From Saxidomus purpurata (lineage: Eukaryota > Mollusca > Bivalvia > Venerida > Veneridae): DNA of 64,000 bases. The stretch covers positions 18,342,595 through 18,406,594 of the forward strand of contig JAFMSR010000018.1 of NCBI GenBank assembly GCA_022818135.1, in the 5' to 3' direction. Shown piece after piece: positions 24,017-35,500 of the stretch. A program made the translations under genes and the position numbers. The notes under the pieces were generated by a model that searched no databases, had not been told where the DNA came from, and saw only the letters and a program-made list of their open reading frames with translations. Within the stretch, counting starts at the first letter, position 1. Each line of letters begins with the position of its first letter.

Positions 24017-25381
24017 TTATCTAAATTTCATTTCTGAAAATTTAGAGTATAAGGTATACTTCCTTTTCCAATAGTACCAGTAAATGCCAGATCCTTGATC
24101 GAGTTTAGTGCCGTATCTCCCATTTAATCCACTGTATAAGCATGCATTATACCACCAAGCCCCCGTGTATGTTTGCGCACAGTGAGTTCTGCTTGCATCG
24201 TTATCTCTGTCTTCTGTTGAAAATTTCATTCCATTATGATACGACAAAGAGTCTCCGCATCTGCCGCCGGTGAACGCAGAGAAAGACAGGGTGTAATTCG
24301 TCGTTTCTGGTCCTATACGGAACCCTCTATATACAGCATGGCATTTTTCATCATTTTCCCAAGCAACTAGATCGACTCTCAAATCGTGGTTACCAGTAGA
24401 TGTAAGCACACTGAGGTAATCGTTTCCTAGCCAAAATTCACCATTAAGATCCCCAAAGCCGACCTTGTAGGCGGACCAGCCCCGATAGAAGTCGACCGAG
24501 CCGTCCTTCCTGCGCTGAAACACAGTCCAACCACCGCCATCCGTTTCTTGGTCACAAAACACGCGTACAGCAGGTCCTAAACCATTAGGATATATTGTGT
24601 ATACACCACTTTCAGAGTAACTGCTCTTTTCTAAGAGTTCTAAACACGATTTAAACCGATCAGATGTATTTTCTAAGTCAGTGTTACTTTTATCTAATAC
24701 CGGTATTTCATAATCTGAACGTTCTGTCGCGACAGTATGCAGTTCTTCCTTTTCTTCAAGATGTCTGGTAAGATTATTATAAACGCATTGCCTGACCTTT
24801 GCATCTTCTTCAAATTGTACTGTTAGATTGTCAAAAACTTCTTGTTTAAATCTCGCAGTTTCTTCAAAATGTTCAGTTAGATTGTCATGAATTTCTTGCC
24901 TGAGTTTCGCAATTTCTTTGTAGACAATTGATTTCACTGAATTAGTTACCTCTTGTTTGATCCTTTCGCCTGAGAACTTATCGTTAAATTCATCGAGCAG
25001 CTTTCTCGTAATCACATTCCGATCTTTTTCGACTGCAAAACCTTGAAGAAGTCTTAGAAAGTTGCTCTTCAATGACTTAACATCTTCTGAAACAAACTCT
25101 AAATCTCTGCTTATTTTACCACTGCCTCCTTTCGAACTTAAAACAGCATCTGTTTGTCCCGTTTCCTCAACTACCTCCGTTACATTTTCAATCATTTCCT
25201 CCAAGTGTTCAAGTTTTTCCAACACTGATTCAGTATCGGTTTTTCTAAGCTTAATCTCCAAAGTTTGTCTTGCTTCAACTATATCTATGTCTTGTTTCAG
25301 TTTACGCAAACTTAAAACAGCAATGCATAAATGGAACATACACAACAACGTTACAGAGAATAGAAATACCCCGTAAGCCAT
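24017..25381 (-). CDS. Fibrinogen-related protein (FReP) 4, single exon, 454 aa
   Basis: Closest in look to FReP 3: hydrophobic residues 4-24, stalk with three 18-residue repeats (about 156-209), FReD about 243-453. It keeps C199 in the third stalk repeat and all three N-L-T sequons. FReD motifs FCD, GGGWTVFQRR, DGSVDFYRGW, GEFWLGN, DRDND, HCAQ and GAWWYNAC are intact. The pocket-adjacent segment is one residue shorter than in FReP 3 (DQGSGIYWYYW). The extra cysteine pair (EKC and GGRC) is present as in the paralogues. The start context and upstream 165 bases match the other copies, so shared regulation is likely. The role is inferred from the family: extracellular recognition, probably innate immune. 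Confidence 0.92.
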   Translation of the reverse strand: MAYGVFLFSVTLLCMFHLCIAVLSLRKLKQDIDIVEARQTLEIKLRKTDTESVLEKLEHLEEMIENVTEVVEETGQTDAVLSSKGGSGKISRDLEFVSEDVKSLKSNFLRLLQGFAVEKDRNVITRKLLDEFNDKFSGERIKQEVTNSVKSIVYKEIAKLRQEIHDNLTEHFEETARFKQEVFDNLTVQFEEDAKVRQCVYNNLTRHLEEKEELHTVATERSDYEIPVLDKSNTDLENTSDRFKSCLELLEKSSYSESGVYTIYPNGLGPAVRVFCDQETDGGGWTVFQRRKDGSVDFYRGWSAYKVGFGDLNGEFWLGNDYLSVLTSTGNHDLRVDLVAWENDEKCHAVYRGFRIGPETTNYTLSFSAFTGGRCGDSLSYHNGMKFSTEDRDNDASRTHCAQTYTGAWWYNACLYSGLNGRYGTKLDQGSGIYWYYWKRKYTLYSKFSEMKFR

Positions 25382-25639
25382 TGCTATTGTTTGTATTTAA
25401 TCCAACTATCGTTATAATGAGTATTTTCTTCAGCTCTGCTGTTGGATTTATTCAGTGTAAACATATACAAGTACTTACACAAATGAAATAAAGTTACGTC
25501 AACTTTTGTAAACAAGATACTTCAGGAATATACCATGTGTGTGACACAAATGGTCTCCTACTTTGCTAATGATTTCCGTTGTATGAACAACACTTATATA
25601 TATGTCCTAAAATGTTCATTCTCGATTGCGAAACAAGTT

Positions 25640-25840
25640 ATTTACAACTTAGATTACTCGCTCTCGGCACTCATTCCAGATGAAATCAATCTCGAATACA
25701 AGAGAGAGGCAGTGTGGAATATATGTGTATTGCCTAAGGACACAACCGCCGTGGCACTGGTGGGGATCAAACCCGGGGCCCCGCGATCCTGAGTCAAACG
25801 CGCTGTAGTGACCATACTCAAAATGCAATACAGAAACCTT
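25640..25840 (-). repeat. SINE-like remnant in 5' flank, unit 4
   Basis: Same as at 11690, with minus-strand GGTTTGATCCCCACC. Confidence 0.45.
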
Positions 25841-26118
25841 CATTTGGCAGCGAAAACTATTATACATGTGACATGTAACAGTAATTCATCATTTCGATTG
25901 AGGGAAGGCTTAAAAAGTTAAAGTTCTTTCACAAGAAGTCTTTTTATTACTGTAGCACAGTAAAAAAAATACATCCCATGTAATACACATGTATATCATA
26001 TTTAAATTTCTGCGATTTCTTTATTAATTCAAAGTATATGAAGTCTTCGAACTATTCATGGCTACACAGCGGACTTTTAACTTACAGTGCATGCGCACCA
26101 CTAATTTGGTAGTGTCGA

Positions 26119-26149
26119 TGCGTGCGTGCGTGCGTGCGTGCGTGCCTGC
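26119..26149. repeat. (TGCG)n microsatellite, unit 4
   Basis: About 31 bp, ending in a TGCC variant. Confidence 0.85.
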
Positions 26150-26544
26150 TAGTGTATACGATCACTCACGCATGTACACTGTCCCGCTGTCTCAGTATAT
26201 GAGGTGCGCGTTCCTTTTAAACACTCGCATAGCCCAATCATGAAAACTGACTGAAAAAATTAAAATTACTATAAGTATTCGGACCCCTAACTTTGACCTG
26301 AACGAAAAAAAATTAAACATTTACTGTGCCCATTTTATCTATTATTTTTTACCTACAGAAAGTCGTCCTTGGAAATTTCAAACTTTTCTAGAACAGTGAC
26401 GTCGTTTTGTAAAGATGTGGAATTTTAAGGGTTTTTTCTACGCCGAATCGCTGTTGTTTACATTAAACACCATCTCTGCAGATATTCAATTTCGGACGTT
26501 AAACGCTATGAAAAGGAAAAATTACGTGAAACTTACTAAACAAG

Positions 26545-27290
26545 AGCTGTCCCTCATAAGTGACAATTTCCCCCTAAAGAGGTGTTTCACAGTCTATGTT
26601 CTTGGTCGTCAAGGTATGGAACCGGTACTTGCGCATGACAGTTTATCTCCATGTGCTGAACATTTCTTCCAATTCATTTTAAAATCTTTCAATGTATAAC
26701 CTGAAATTTATTATCCGGACATGAAAATGTGTATATATAAAGGATTCTAAACTGTCTGACCTCTAAGTGTGACCTTGATCTTCAAGGTAAAGACGCGGAA
26801 CTTGCATGTGACAATTGTCATCTACGCGCTCAAAAATTGTGCCATGTTATTTTAAAATCCTTCCATGCATGACAGAGTTACCATGTAAACAGGATTCCAT
26901 TACCTTTAAACTGTAAGTGTGACCTTGACCTTTGAGCCTTTGAGGTAGGTTTATTGGTCTTGCACACGACACGTCGTCTTGATGTGCTGCACATTTGTGC
27001 CAAGTTATTTTTAAATCATTCAATGCATGACAGGTACAGTCCGGACACATGTGTGCATTTTATACAGGATTCCATTCCCTTTAAACTTTTAGTGTGACCT
27101 TAACCTTTGAGGTCTTGATGTGCTGAATACTAGTTGTTGAGCCAAGTTATTTTAAAATCCTTCAATGCATGACAAAGTTACAGCCCGGGCACGAACAAAT
27201 GTCAGGATGGACGCACTGACGCACGGGCGTGCGGACGTATGGACGGACGGTGCGATTTTAATATGCCCACCTTTGGGGGCATAAAAGCAG
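26545..27290. mobile_element. Pearl-like (Helentron-type) tandem-core element
   Basis: Starts 'acaagagctgtccctcataa', holds about three core units of 170-190 bp ('gtgaccttgacctttgag', 'aaaatccttcaatgcatgac'), and ends in an ACGG-rich tract and a terminal hairpin TATGCCC...GGGGCATA (about 27262-27283). This order of head, tandem core, ACGG tract and hairpin matches bivalve pearl elements, thought to be non-autonomous Helentron relatives (assignment by pattern only). The spacer copies in units 3 and 4 are partial versions. Confidence 0.65.
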
Positions 27291-28218
27291 TTGACAATAA
27301 TTATGAGGAATACGCTTTTGTTTCTTGAATTTTTTTGTTTGTGCTAATGTAAACCATAAAACTGTCTGCGTATTCACAGTGACTAGTTTACACCCGTCAA
27401 AAGAAATTAATCGGAAATTTAGACATGTACGTACATTTCATATAATTATTATGAATTAATGACTGCCTATTTGAAATATTCTTAACATTTTCTTGATATT
27501 CAAAATATTTGTCTGTTTTCTTCTGAGTCACAAATAATAACGCAGAAAAATTACAAAAAAAAAGCATTTAGCATGAATTAAAGGTGTTAAAATTGCTAGT
27601 TAATAATCGAATATGCCACAAAATGTAATTTGCATTTTTACCTTTATGTTTAATGTCAAAGTCGCAGGTTTTTTTTAAATGGATTAAATAACCATTTTGT
27701 GATACTGTAATTTCACAAAGAGTTTCGACACTTAATTCAGAAATTATCTATTCACCAAGGAATCAACGCTTTCATCTTCATTGCTTGAAAATTACAGAGC
27801 GTTCAAAAACAAAATAATTTTGAGTCAAACTGTGTCAAAGACGATAAAATCTTAATCACTATACCTCGTCCTTTTCAACCGCGACCTTAAATGGTGTGAG
27901 TTACCAATTGACTTTCGACACGTTCGTTTTGGGTCCATTAATTATTTCATGAATCATTGATCGTTTTCAAGTTAAGATTTTAACCAACTCACTTAATTTT
28001 GAGTTTTAATAAGTTTTGAATTGATGTTATCTTTCATGGATAATACGTGAAAGAAATTTGAGAGCTGTTAAGTTCACGGCGCACTTTGTCAAAGATTTAA
28101 AGAACCGATAAAACATAGAAATGGTTTGGTAAAATGCACAATGGTGCTTGCTGCGGAAACAGTATCAGAGACATAGAACATTCAGTGACTATGGAAATTT
28201 CCTAAAATGGCCGATTTT
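27291..28218. other. AT-rich sequence to contig end, no gene seen
   Basis: No open frame, tandem repeat or element termini recognised. It ends at the assembly gap. Confidence 0.5.
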
Positions 28219-28718
28219 NNNNNNNNNNNNNNNNNNNNNNNNNNNNNNNNNNNNNNNNNNNNNNNNNNNNNNNNNNNNNNNNNNNNNNNNNNNNNNNNNN
28301 NNNNNNNNNNNNNNNNNNNNNNNNNNNNNNNNNNNNNNNNNNNNNNNNNNNNNNNNNNNNNNNNNNNNNNNNNNNNNNNNNNNNNNNNNNNNNNNNNNNN
28401 NNNNNNNNNNNNNNNNNNNNNNNNNNNNNNNNNNNNNNNNNNNNNNNNNNNNNNNNNNNNNNNNNNNNNNNNNNNNNNNNNNNNNNNNNNNNNNNNNNNN
28501 NNNNNNNNNNNNNNNNNNNNNNNNNNNNNNNNNNNNNNNNNNNNNNNNNNNNNNNNNNNNNNNNNNNNNNNNNNNNNNNNNNNNNNNNNNNNNNNNNNNN
28601 NNNNNNNNNNNNNNNNNNNNNNNNNNNNNNNNNNNNNNNNNNNNNNNNNNNNNNNNNNNNNNNNNNNNNNNNNNNNNNNNNNNNNNNNNNNNNNNNNNNN
28701 NNNNNNNNNNNNNNNNNN
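28219..28718. other. Assembly gap (500 N)
   Basis: Exactly 500 N, the fixed size used by some scaffolding pipelines, so true gap size and contig order or orientation are unverified. Open frames spanning the N run are meaningless. Confidence 0.97.
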
Positions 28719-30587
28719 GCATGCACAGATATGCTTAGTACCATCATCACTCCTGCGAGGTTTCATTCAATTCTGGCCTGGGATTGTGGACATGAAACAC
28801 GTATAAGGTAGTGTCTACAAACGGACGAGCTGAATCCACTGTATCTACTTTCAACTGTATTGTGCAGGGTAAAATGATAATAAGTAACTAACCAAATAGG
28901 ACTATAAATCAGCATGTGTAGTTGTGCCACTGGGGATTGAGGAATCATCCAGTAAGAATGGAGTTATGGCCCTTGAAATAGAGAAAATCGGCAATTTTCA
29001 ACTTGTCATGCACAACTGAAAAAGTATGAGCTACAGCCATGAAATTTTACAGGTATGTTAACCATCACATGCACCTGGGGTATTTGATATGGATTCATCC
29101 AGAGTTATGACCCTTAACTTAATAAAAACTGACAATTTTCTTACTCTAAAAGTCTTCGAGGTACAGCTATGAAATCAAATACATGTGTGCACCTGGAGTT
29201 TCGTTTGTGGAATCATCCAATTAGGATGGAGTTATGGCCCTTGACTTATAGAAAATTGGCAGTTTTCAACTTATGTCATATTATTTTAGAAAGAATATTT
29301 GAGATACAATTACGAAAGTTTACGGGAATATTTATCAGCATGTGAAAGTGTGCACCTGGGCTTTTGTTTTTGTCTGTCTGCCCATCCGAGCTTACGTATA
29401 GATACTTCAGTGGCTAGGAGGAAAATACGTAACTGTAATTTCTATTCATTCAGTATGTTTTCTCACATGTGGCTAAAAGAACAATGGAGACAACAATACC
29501 ATAGTCACATAAGTATCACTTCACGAGAACATCCGACCGTCTGTCCATCAAAATTTTTGTCTTGTTCGCATCTCCAAAAGTTGCTTTAAATTCTACTTTT
29601 CCAGCTCCCAATAACATGCAGCAAAAACATATGTTTTTGTCTAAAAAGCAACAGTTACTTAATATTAATAAGCCACTTTTACTTGCTTAGTTTTACACAA
29701 TGGTTTCACAGCTTTTCAGTTCTATGTTCCTTAAAGCAATGAAGTTACTGCAGTATTGAGTTTATACATTTCATGTGACATTACTTTGTCTCATTACAGT
29801 AATATTCTATCTTACTGTAATGAAAATAAGTGATGTCACACAAAGTACCCTTACATCAACTTTAAAAAATGGGCTGTTCCGTCTTAAAATTTGAAGCAGC
29901 ACCATTAATTGTTGTACTGCTTGCTAAAGATTTATTTGGCAAATAGCAAACAGTGCAGATCATGATCAGACTGCATGGATGTTGGATGTACAGGGTGATC
30001 ATGATCTTCACTTATTACAAGGGCAGAATCTGTTGCCACTAGCTTCGTAAGAGTTAATAATAATTGATAAAAGATAAAGGTAGCTTTGACCTTAGCACCC
30101 ACACGTATGACTAACAGGCGGAAAATGTTAGATGACTTAGTAAAATACTTTGCAATACTCTTTATTCCTGCTAGATATAGTACTATCTTTATGAAAGCTT
30201 CTAAACAATGTTTTAAAAGTTTAGGTTAACCTTTCTATTCAACCAAACCTAGGGCCTGTCATATTCTCCAAACAAAGTGTTTGTTTCACATACTGAATAA
30301 AGAAACCCAATTCCATCAGATTTTATTTCGACAAAAATATCTTCCACCGGGTTTGTTTTCCATAACATTTGAGACATTCTTTCATGAAACCGATACCAGG
30401 AGATATGTTTTCATACACATCATTTTACATTCATCATTTTAAGCCTTACAAGAAAGTGGTCTTCAATTTGTACGTCTACCAGCATAGAAAACCATTGGGT
30501 TGGATGAAGCCTATTTTGCGCTGATCTTATCTGTGCAATCTATGATACAGTTTTAATTTGAACAATCACTTTTGAATCACCGACTTT
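28719..30587 (-). repeat. Right arm of the interrupted inverted repeat
   Basis: Reverse complement of left-arm blocks: 28719-28889 matches 6418-6591, 28890-29273 matches 2254-2640, and 29272-30587 matches 1-1304. It lacks the transposon (empty TA at 29272-29273) and the 3.8-kb segment. Homology starts at the first base after the gap. The hairpin at 29951-30012 is the counterpart of 575-636. Confidence 0.85.
29951..30012. repeat. Dispersed palindromic hairpin, copy 2
   Basis: Counterpart of copy 1 within the inverted arm, with a few substitutions (arms CAGTGCAGATCATGATCAG and TGATCATGATCTTCAC). Confidence 0.65.
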
Positions 30588-32794
30588 GATAAGCTGTTAT
30601 TTAGTGGAACAGATTTATCACAAAATTTTCTATTGGGAATCGAAACCAATTAATTGAACGGAATTCAGCTTTCGAGCACAATAAATAAATCGGGTTTTTA
30701 TTATTTTTATAACGCGATGCCAGCCTATGACATGTCCAAAAACGAAGGACAAATTCCAGTTTGCAATAAATAATTATTTTTAATCAAACATCTGTTCAAC
30801 TTTGATAACCATCAGATAAGGGGAAAAAAATCATCAAACAATGGAATCACCCCTCTGGCACTTTAGTGGTGATCGACTACAGTCCCGTAAATCTGAACCA
30901 TCCTGTAGTACAAAATGTACTTTTTTTTCTTTCATCATCAACGTGCAACAAAAGTTTACGTAAAGAAATTTATACAAAAATTTTCTTCTAATATTTTCTC
31001 TGCAAAATGTACGGATAATTCTGCTGCTGATGATGTTACATGAAATTGACACTTGACTTTATTCTGTTCTACAACATCTCTTATAAAATCTGCCATGTTA
31101 AACCTGCTCATTCACAGTTGAGATAAAATTTTGGAAAAAAAAAAATTCCCCACAAATGATCTAAAACATGTTGATGCCTAAAATTAATATAACGTTACGG
31201 TAATAAAAGAAAACATATGAAAAAAAAAAAAAAACTCTTTAAAATAATTTGATAATAGTGTTTGCAACGTTCTGAATTTGTTATTTCATGGTGCATATTT
31301 TCATGTAATAGTTATATTTCTATACTATCCATCGAATTGACAGTTACATAGGTCTCTCCTAATTTACCAACATTAAAGATGTCTTTAAAAACTAAATTTT
31401 TCAGAAGAATCTTTGGATGAGCAGCTTTAAAAGAACAATACAGACTAAAGTACAGACATATTAGTAAATAATTAATACATTAATACTTCAACATAAATAA
31501 CTTCATCAATTTCTTGCAACGGGACAATTGCTCTTTGGTGCAAACGCATAGCGTTTTGTTAAAAAACCGACATGTCTCACAGATTGACAATGGGTGTCGG
31601 CGTGTCCCTTCAGCGTGACCGACGTGTATCGTTTTCACTTAATTGTTTACCATTAAACTTATCAAGGACACCAAAGTGAATAAATTCAATGCAAAAAAAA
31701 TGTAACAATTCCGATTGAATGCTTATATTCCATTGCGATTAATAAATATCTTTCTACAATCTCATGCATTAAACATATTAGTAATGTGAAAGTGTTTAAT
31801 AGTCCTATAATTATTAACTAAACGGAAAACGGAATTTTCCCGTTTGACAATGTTATCTAAAACTATCATCTCTTAAGTTTAACATATTAAGTTATACAAA
31901 TTACATCTATTTCAATGACATTTTACATACAAATTTCCGTACTTAACAAGGCAATCAGAGTCAGTCAGCTAGAAAATCATCATTTTATACAAAGATTATT
32001 CTAAAATGTAATGTGCACTACCCATTTGCCTTTTAAGATATTAATGTGCACTATTTCATTTGGACTTCCTCCGTCTTGTTTGGCTTTTGTATGTGAGAAC
32101 ACAAGTGGCCATCTTTCCACTTGATTTTATTGTTTTTAAGTGCACAAAGTTGAACCTGTAAAAAGCAACCTGCATAATTCAGTTTGCAGATTCGAAATCC
32201 TGTCACCCGACTTTGAAGGGACCTTGAAATGTCTTATCAAGCACAATGCCTAATTAAAGCACGAATTCTGGTACTTTTCAGAAAATCTGGTAGAAGTCAG
32301 TCAAGAGAAGTTAATGTAAGTTGCAAGAACTTGAGTCTATAATTTAAGTAAAATACATTTTTACGCTATTGTACAAAGGCATTCAGTTAATCTTTGTTAT
32401 AATCCTCCATCTTATCCCTTTAACTTTACACACTTTGCCTTAAACAATTAAGGATAATCCTGCCCTGTTAGAATTAAGTGTAAGAAAGTTGAAGAACGGT
32501 TAAAAAATATACTTAACAAATTGAAAAACGCAACCAAGGATTCGACTGATACTCTGTCATAATTGCAAGTTTTATTTATTTGGAAAATTCAACTGTTTAG
32601 TTTTGTAGAACAAGTTCATTACAAAATTCAAGAATTTCATTTGTAAACATGTTTTAAGAACGCAAAAAGAGCAATTTTACTCACTGCACAAAATCTATGA
32701 CTTTTTCAAATTTATTTCAGCTCAATTGTGAAGAAAGCTTGTAACTTATCGAGTCACTCTAAAGTCTGCATCCTGGAAAAAACAGTAATTGTGC
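30588..32794. other. Non-coding AT-rich stretch
   Basis: No exon, tandem repeat or element termini recognised. Short frames such as 30834-31052 (minus) lack any recognisable domain or splice context. Confidence 0.45.
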
Positions 32795-32885
32795 CATATG
32801 AGGAGGTAGGGTCGTGACCCCAGTGGGGCTTGAACCCGCAACCTCCAGGATTAGCGGCAGAAAGTTGTGAAGTACATGTGAATTA
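32795..32885 (-). repeat. SINE-like tRNA-derived remnant
   Basis: The minus strand shows a T-arm-like GGTTGCGGGTTCAAGCCCC followed by 'actggggtcacgac'. It is not a complete tRNA. Confidence 0.5.
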
Positions 32886-33689
32886 TTATCATCTAGCCTA
32901 ATGGCGATCTTATTTTAAAACGTGCTTATCATTTAACCCGTCTTTATTCCAAACCAACTTTCACCTTCCTTCCTCGATGAGTTACAAATTATTCATAATG
33001 TCGATTAAATTTACTGACTTCTCATTTGTTTCAATATCTTTTTCAATTGAGACAAAAAAAACAGCCACAGACCCCACTAAAACTTTTAATGCAGTCCAAT
33101 TATTAACGAAACAATAAATTCCTATCCTCAATTTTAAACGTAATCAATAAAAGCCAAAGTTTATCGGGCTTATTTTACGATTCACTGATACTCGAATAAT
33201 TGTAACTTTCCCTCATTTTCAATGCACAAAGTAATTCGCATTCATTTAAACAATAACGTTGTCAATTTCTTTCATGACAAATTATAACGTATAGCTGAAA
33301 TCTACCGGCACATAAAAGCAAACTACAAGCGAATATTTTAATTGTATCATATACTAAATCAATAATTACTGAAATTAGAGATCAATTTTGGATTGTTTTT
33401 ATGCTATCTGTATGGGCGACAATAATCTTTATAAGCAATTTATTTCTGTCATTTTTTTTCTTTTTTTTGGAAAGAGGCCCTTCTTTGGAACCTGTTGTTC
33501 CCCTTGTTTTAAACTGGTCGCGGGAGTGCTGAGAGAATTCTATTTTCAGTAGAACAAGTGTGGAGATGGCACCAACAGGCTTCATGGCAAGTTTGACTTG
33601 TCAATAACTTCACCTACTTCGATCAAACTAGTCACTCAAAAGAGACAGTTTCAAGGTAAGTGCACTGAATCATGGGTTGCGTTATTCAT

Positions 33690-33775
33690 CTGATGCAGAC
33701 TGACCAGGGATCAAACCCAGTTCCTTATGTAGCAACCACTGTAAGACCACAGAGGTCTGCAACCTTTGATTTAGG
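33690..33775 (-). repeat. SINE-like tRNA-derived remnant
   Basis: The minus strand has an A-box-like 'cttacagtggttgct' and a B-box-like GGGTTTGATCCCTGG at tRNA-like spacing. Confidence 0.5.
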
Positions 33776-35012
33776 TTGTTGCCTTAATAAAACAGTTACT
33801 AATACTGTGATAAAATTTGTTTCTAGTATTGTCTAAACTGACCAATATGTCTCTCTCTCTCTCCAGTTCCAAATTGACCACTAGATCAGAATAATTTATT
33901 TTCAGACTGATTTCAGAGAGAGGATTCAACTAGAAGCCAGATATTAACTGACAGAAGAAAAACTCAAGAATCATTAACTTGGACATAAGATTACAGAACA
34001 TTTCTGTAAGACCAGTCTGACCAACTCTGCATTTTGACTGGCTACCAGTGGGTTCATTTTCAAAACAAACAAATCAGAAACAAGTAATTCTAGACTGGTT
34101 TCCAGACTAAACTATTACAAGCTTAGAGTGACTGAAAACACCTAAGGAAGAAATCTCCCAGCTGTAAGCCACTAATAGCCAACAGACACCCCTAAAGGTC
34201 CCTGGAGAGCCCGAACTGAAAATTATTCTTATTTTCGTGACTCATGATCTCATATTTTCATAATTAGCCCCTCAATATTACCCAAGATGATAAAATGACA
34301 ATGCCCACATATAACAATACAAAATTATATCCATTGTCAACACTTTTACTATCAAAAATCCTTGAACAAGTATCAGATTATATTATACCATTGTTTTAAT
34401 CTACATTTTATTACCCTCAAAGAAGTTTTAAACTTAATTTCATCCAATTATAGAGATAGTTTATTTCAGTTTTTGTTAACAAGAAATATGCTAATTGTAG
34501 AAAGGGGTATGAAACCATATTAGAAGAATACAGGTTAACAATTAAAGTGTACATGAGAAATGCTAATTGAGATTTAATTGGTCTAAAGTCACTATGAATC
34601 ATATAGATAAACTGTGGCTCGACTTTTTTTATCTTATCAAATTTAAAAAAATAAATTCCAAAATCCTGACTGTGAATCATCAACTGTTGTGTTAAAAATT
34701 TATATTATTTAAAGGTGAAAAAAAAAGAATCAAATTCGAACATGTATGCAAATACTTGTATGATTCATAAAGTGTTTTCTATTGATGTACAGGATTTTTT
34801 CAGGGTTCAATGTAAAATGGACATAATGTCCTTCTGTATGTTATAAAAGGAACAATTTTAATTTAACCCTCTGAAATAAACACTACATTATGTAAATTCA
34901 ACCCTTGGTCCATTAAATTTCTAAAAAGAAACTTGTCCATTTTCCAATTTTGAATAATATCATGAACTGTTTAAAGGGGTGTCCTATGAAAATCTGATGA
35001 CTGAATATGCAG
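33776..35012. other. Non-coding AT-rich stretch
   Basis: Nothing recognised apart from a short CT repeat near 33850. The frame at 34417-34683 (minus) has no recognisable feature. Confidence 0.4.
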
Positions 35013-35065
35013 GGTGAGATTATGATCGGACTGCATGGATTTGCATGCTGATCATGATCTGCACT
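35013..35065. repeat. Dispersed palindromic hairpin, copy 3
   Basis: Degenerate left arm (GTGAGATTATGATCGG) with intact right arm (CTGATCATGATCTGCAC). Confidence 0.6.
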
Positions 35066-35239
35066 GGTTCTGATGGTTGAATCACTTGCCCTTGCCCACA
35101 GAAGGGTAAAAATGAATAGCAAAGAAAAAGAAGAGAAAAAATTGTGAAATGGGAATGGATATATTTTCAGAACATTTGAATCAATTAACTGATTACACAA
35201 TAGATTTTGTGTCATTATTGCAACTGCAGTCAACTAATT

Positions 35240-35500
35240 GTAGGCTTGAATAAATAAAATAAATAAATGTTGGGGCATTTGTCTAAAGTATGGGAGGTCC
35301 CAAGTTTGAAACCCAGACGGAGTACAAGCTGCGTCCTTCGGCAAACACACCAATGCCATAATGTGGCTCAGTCCACCCAGCTATACATGTATAGCAGCTG
35401 AAAAACCCCCTCCATCTCTCGCGCCAGTGAGATAACATCTGGGACGAGTATTCCGAGAGCGAATCAGAAGGCAAAGGAAGCTTTCATTGTAATCAAACTA
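35240..35500 (+). repeat. SINE-like element
   Basis: tRNA-like 'ggtcccaagtttgaaaccc' followed by 'gctgcgtccttcggcaaaca', a conserved SINE-tail motif, and 'ggctcagtccacccagct'. Confidence 0.5.

Larger units (their letters stand above)
8277..27290. repeat. Fourfold segmental tandem array of FReP units
   Basis: Four units repeat the same order in plus-strand direction: a 'gataagaaat.gtttgtatacacgag' block, a 21-25-bp minisatellite, a minus-strand FReP gene, its 5' flank with a SINE-like remnant, and a (TGCG)n microsatellite. Gene starts are 4232, 5196 and 4518 bases apart. Units 1 and 2 share an entry block (8277-8425 and 12226-12375, starting 'ccttggtggcgcctgtcg'). Units 3 and 4 instead carry pearl-like spacer DNA. 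The last spacer copy runs to about 27290. Near-identity across coding and non-coding parts indicates recent unequal duplication. Confidence 0.85.

Noticed and set aside
11116..25491. Plus-strand frames of 73-104 codons conserved opposite the FReP 5' ends
   Set aside because: They are antisense to the conserved FReP coding sequence; their conservation follows from the sense strand.
11589..25867. Plus- and minus-strand frames of 70-90 codons conserved upstream of each FReP gene
   Set aside because: They overlap the SINE-like remnant on both strands, vary in length through indels and have no recognisable domain. Conservation is explained by recent duplication.
28148..28806. Frames of 177-199 codons around 28.2-28.8 kb
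   Set aside because: They consist almost entirely of N from the 500-base gap.
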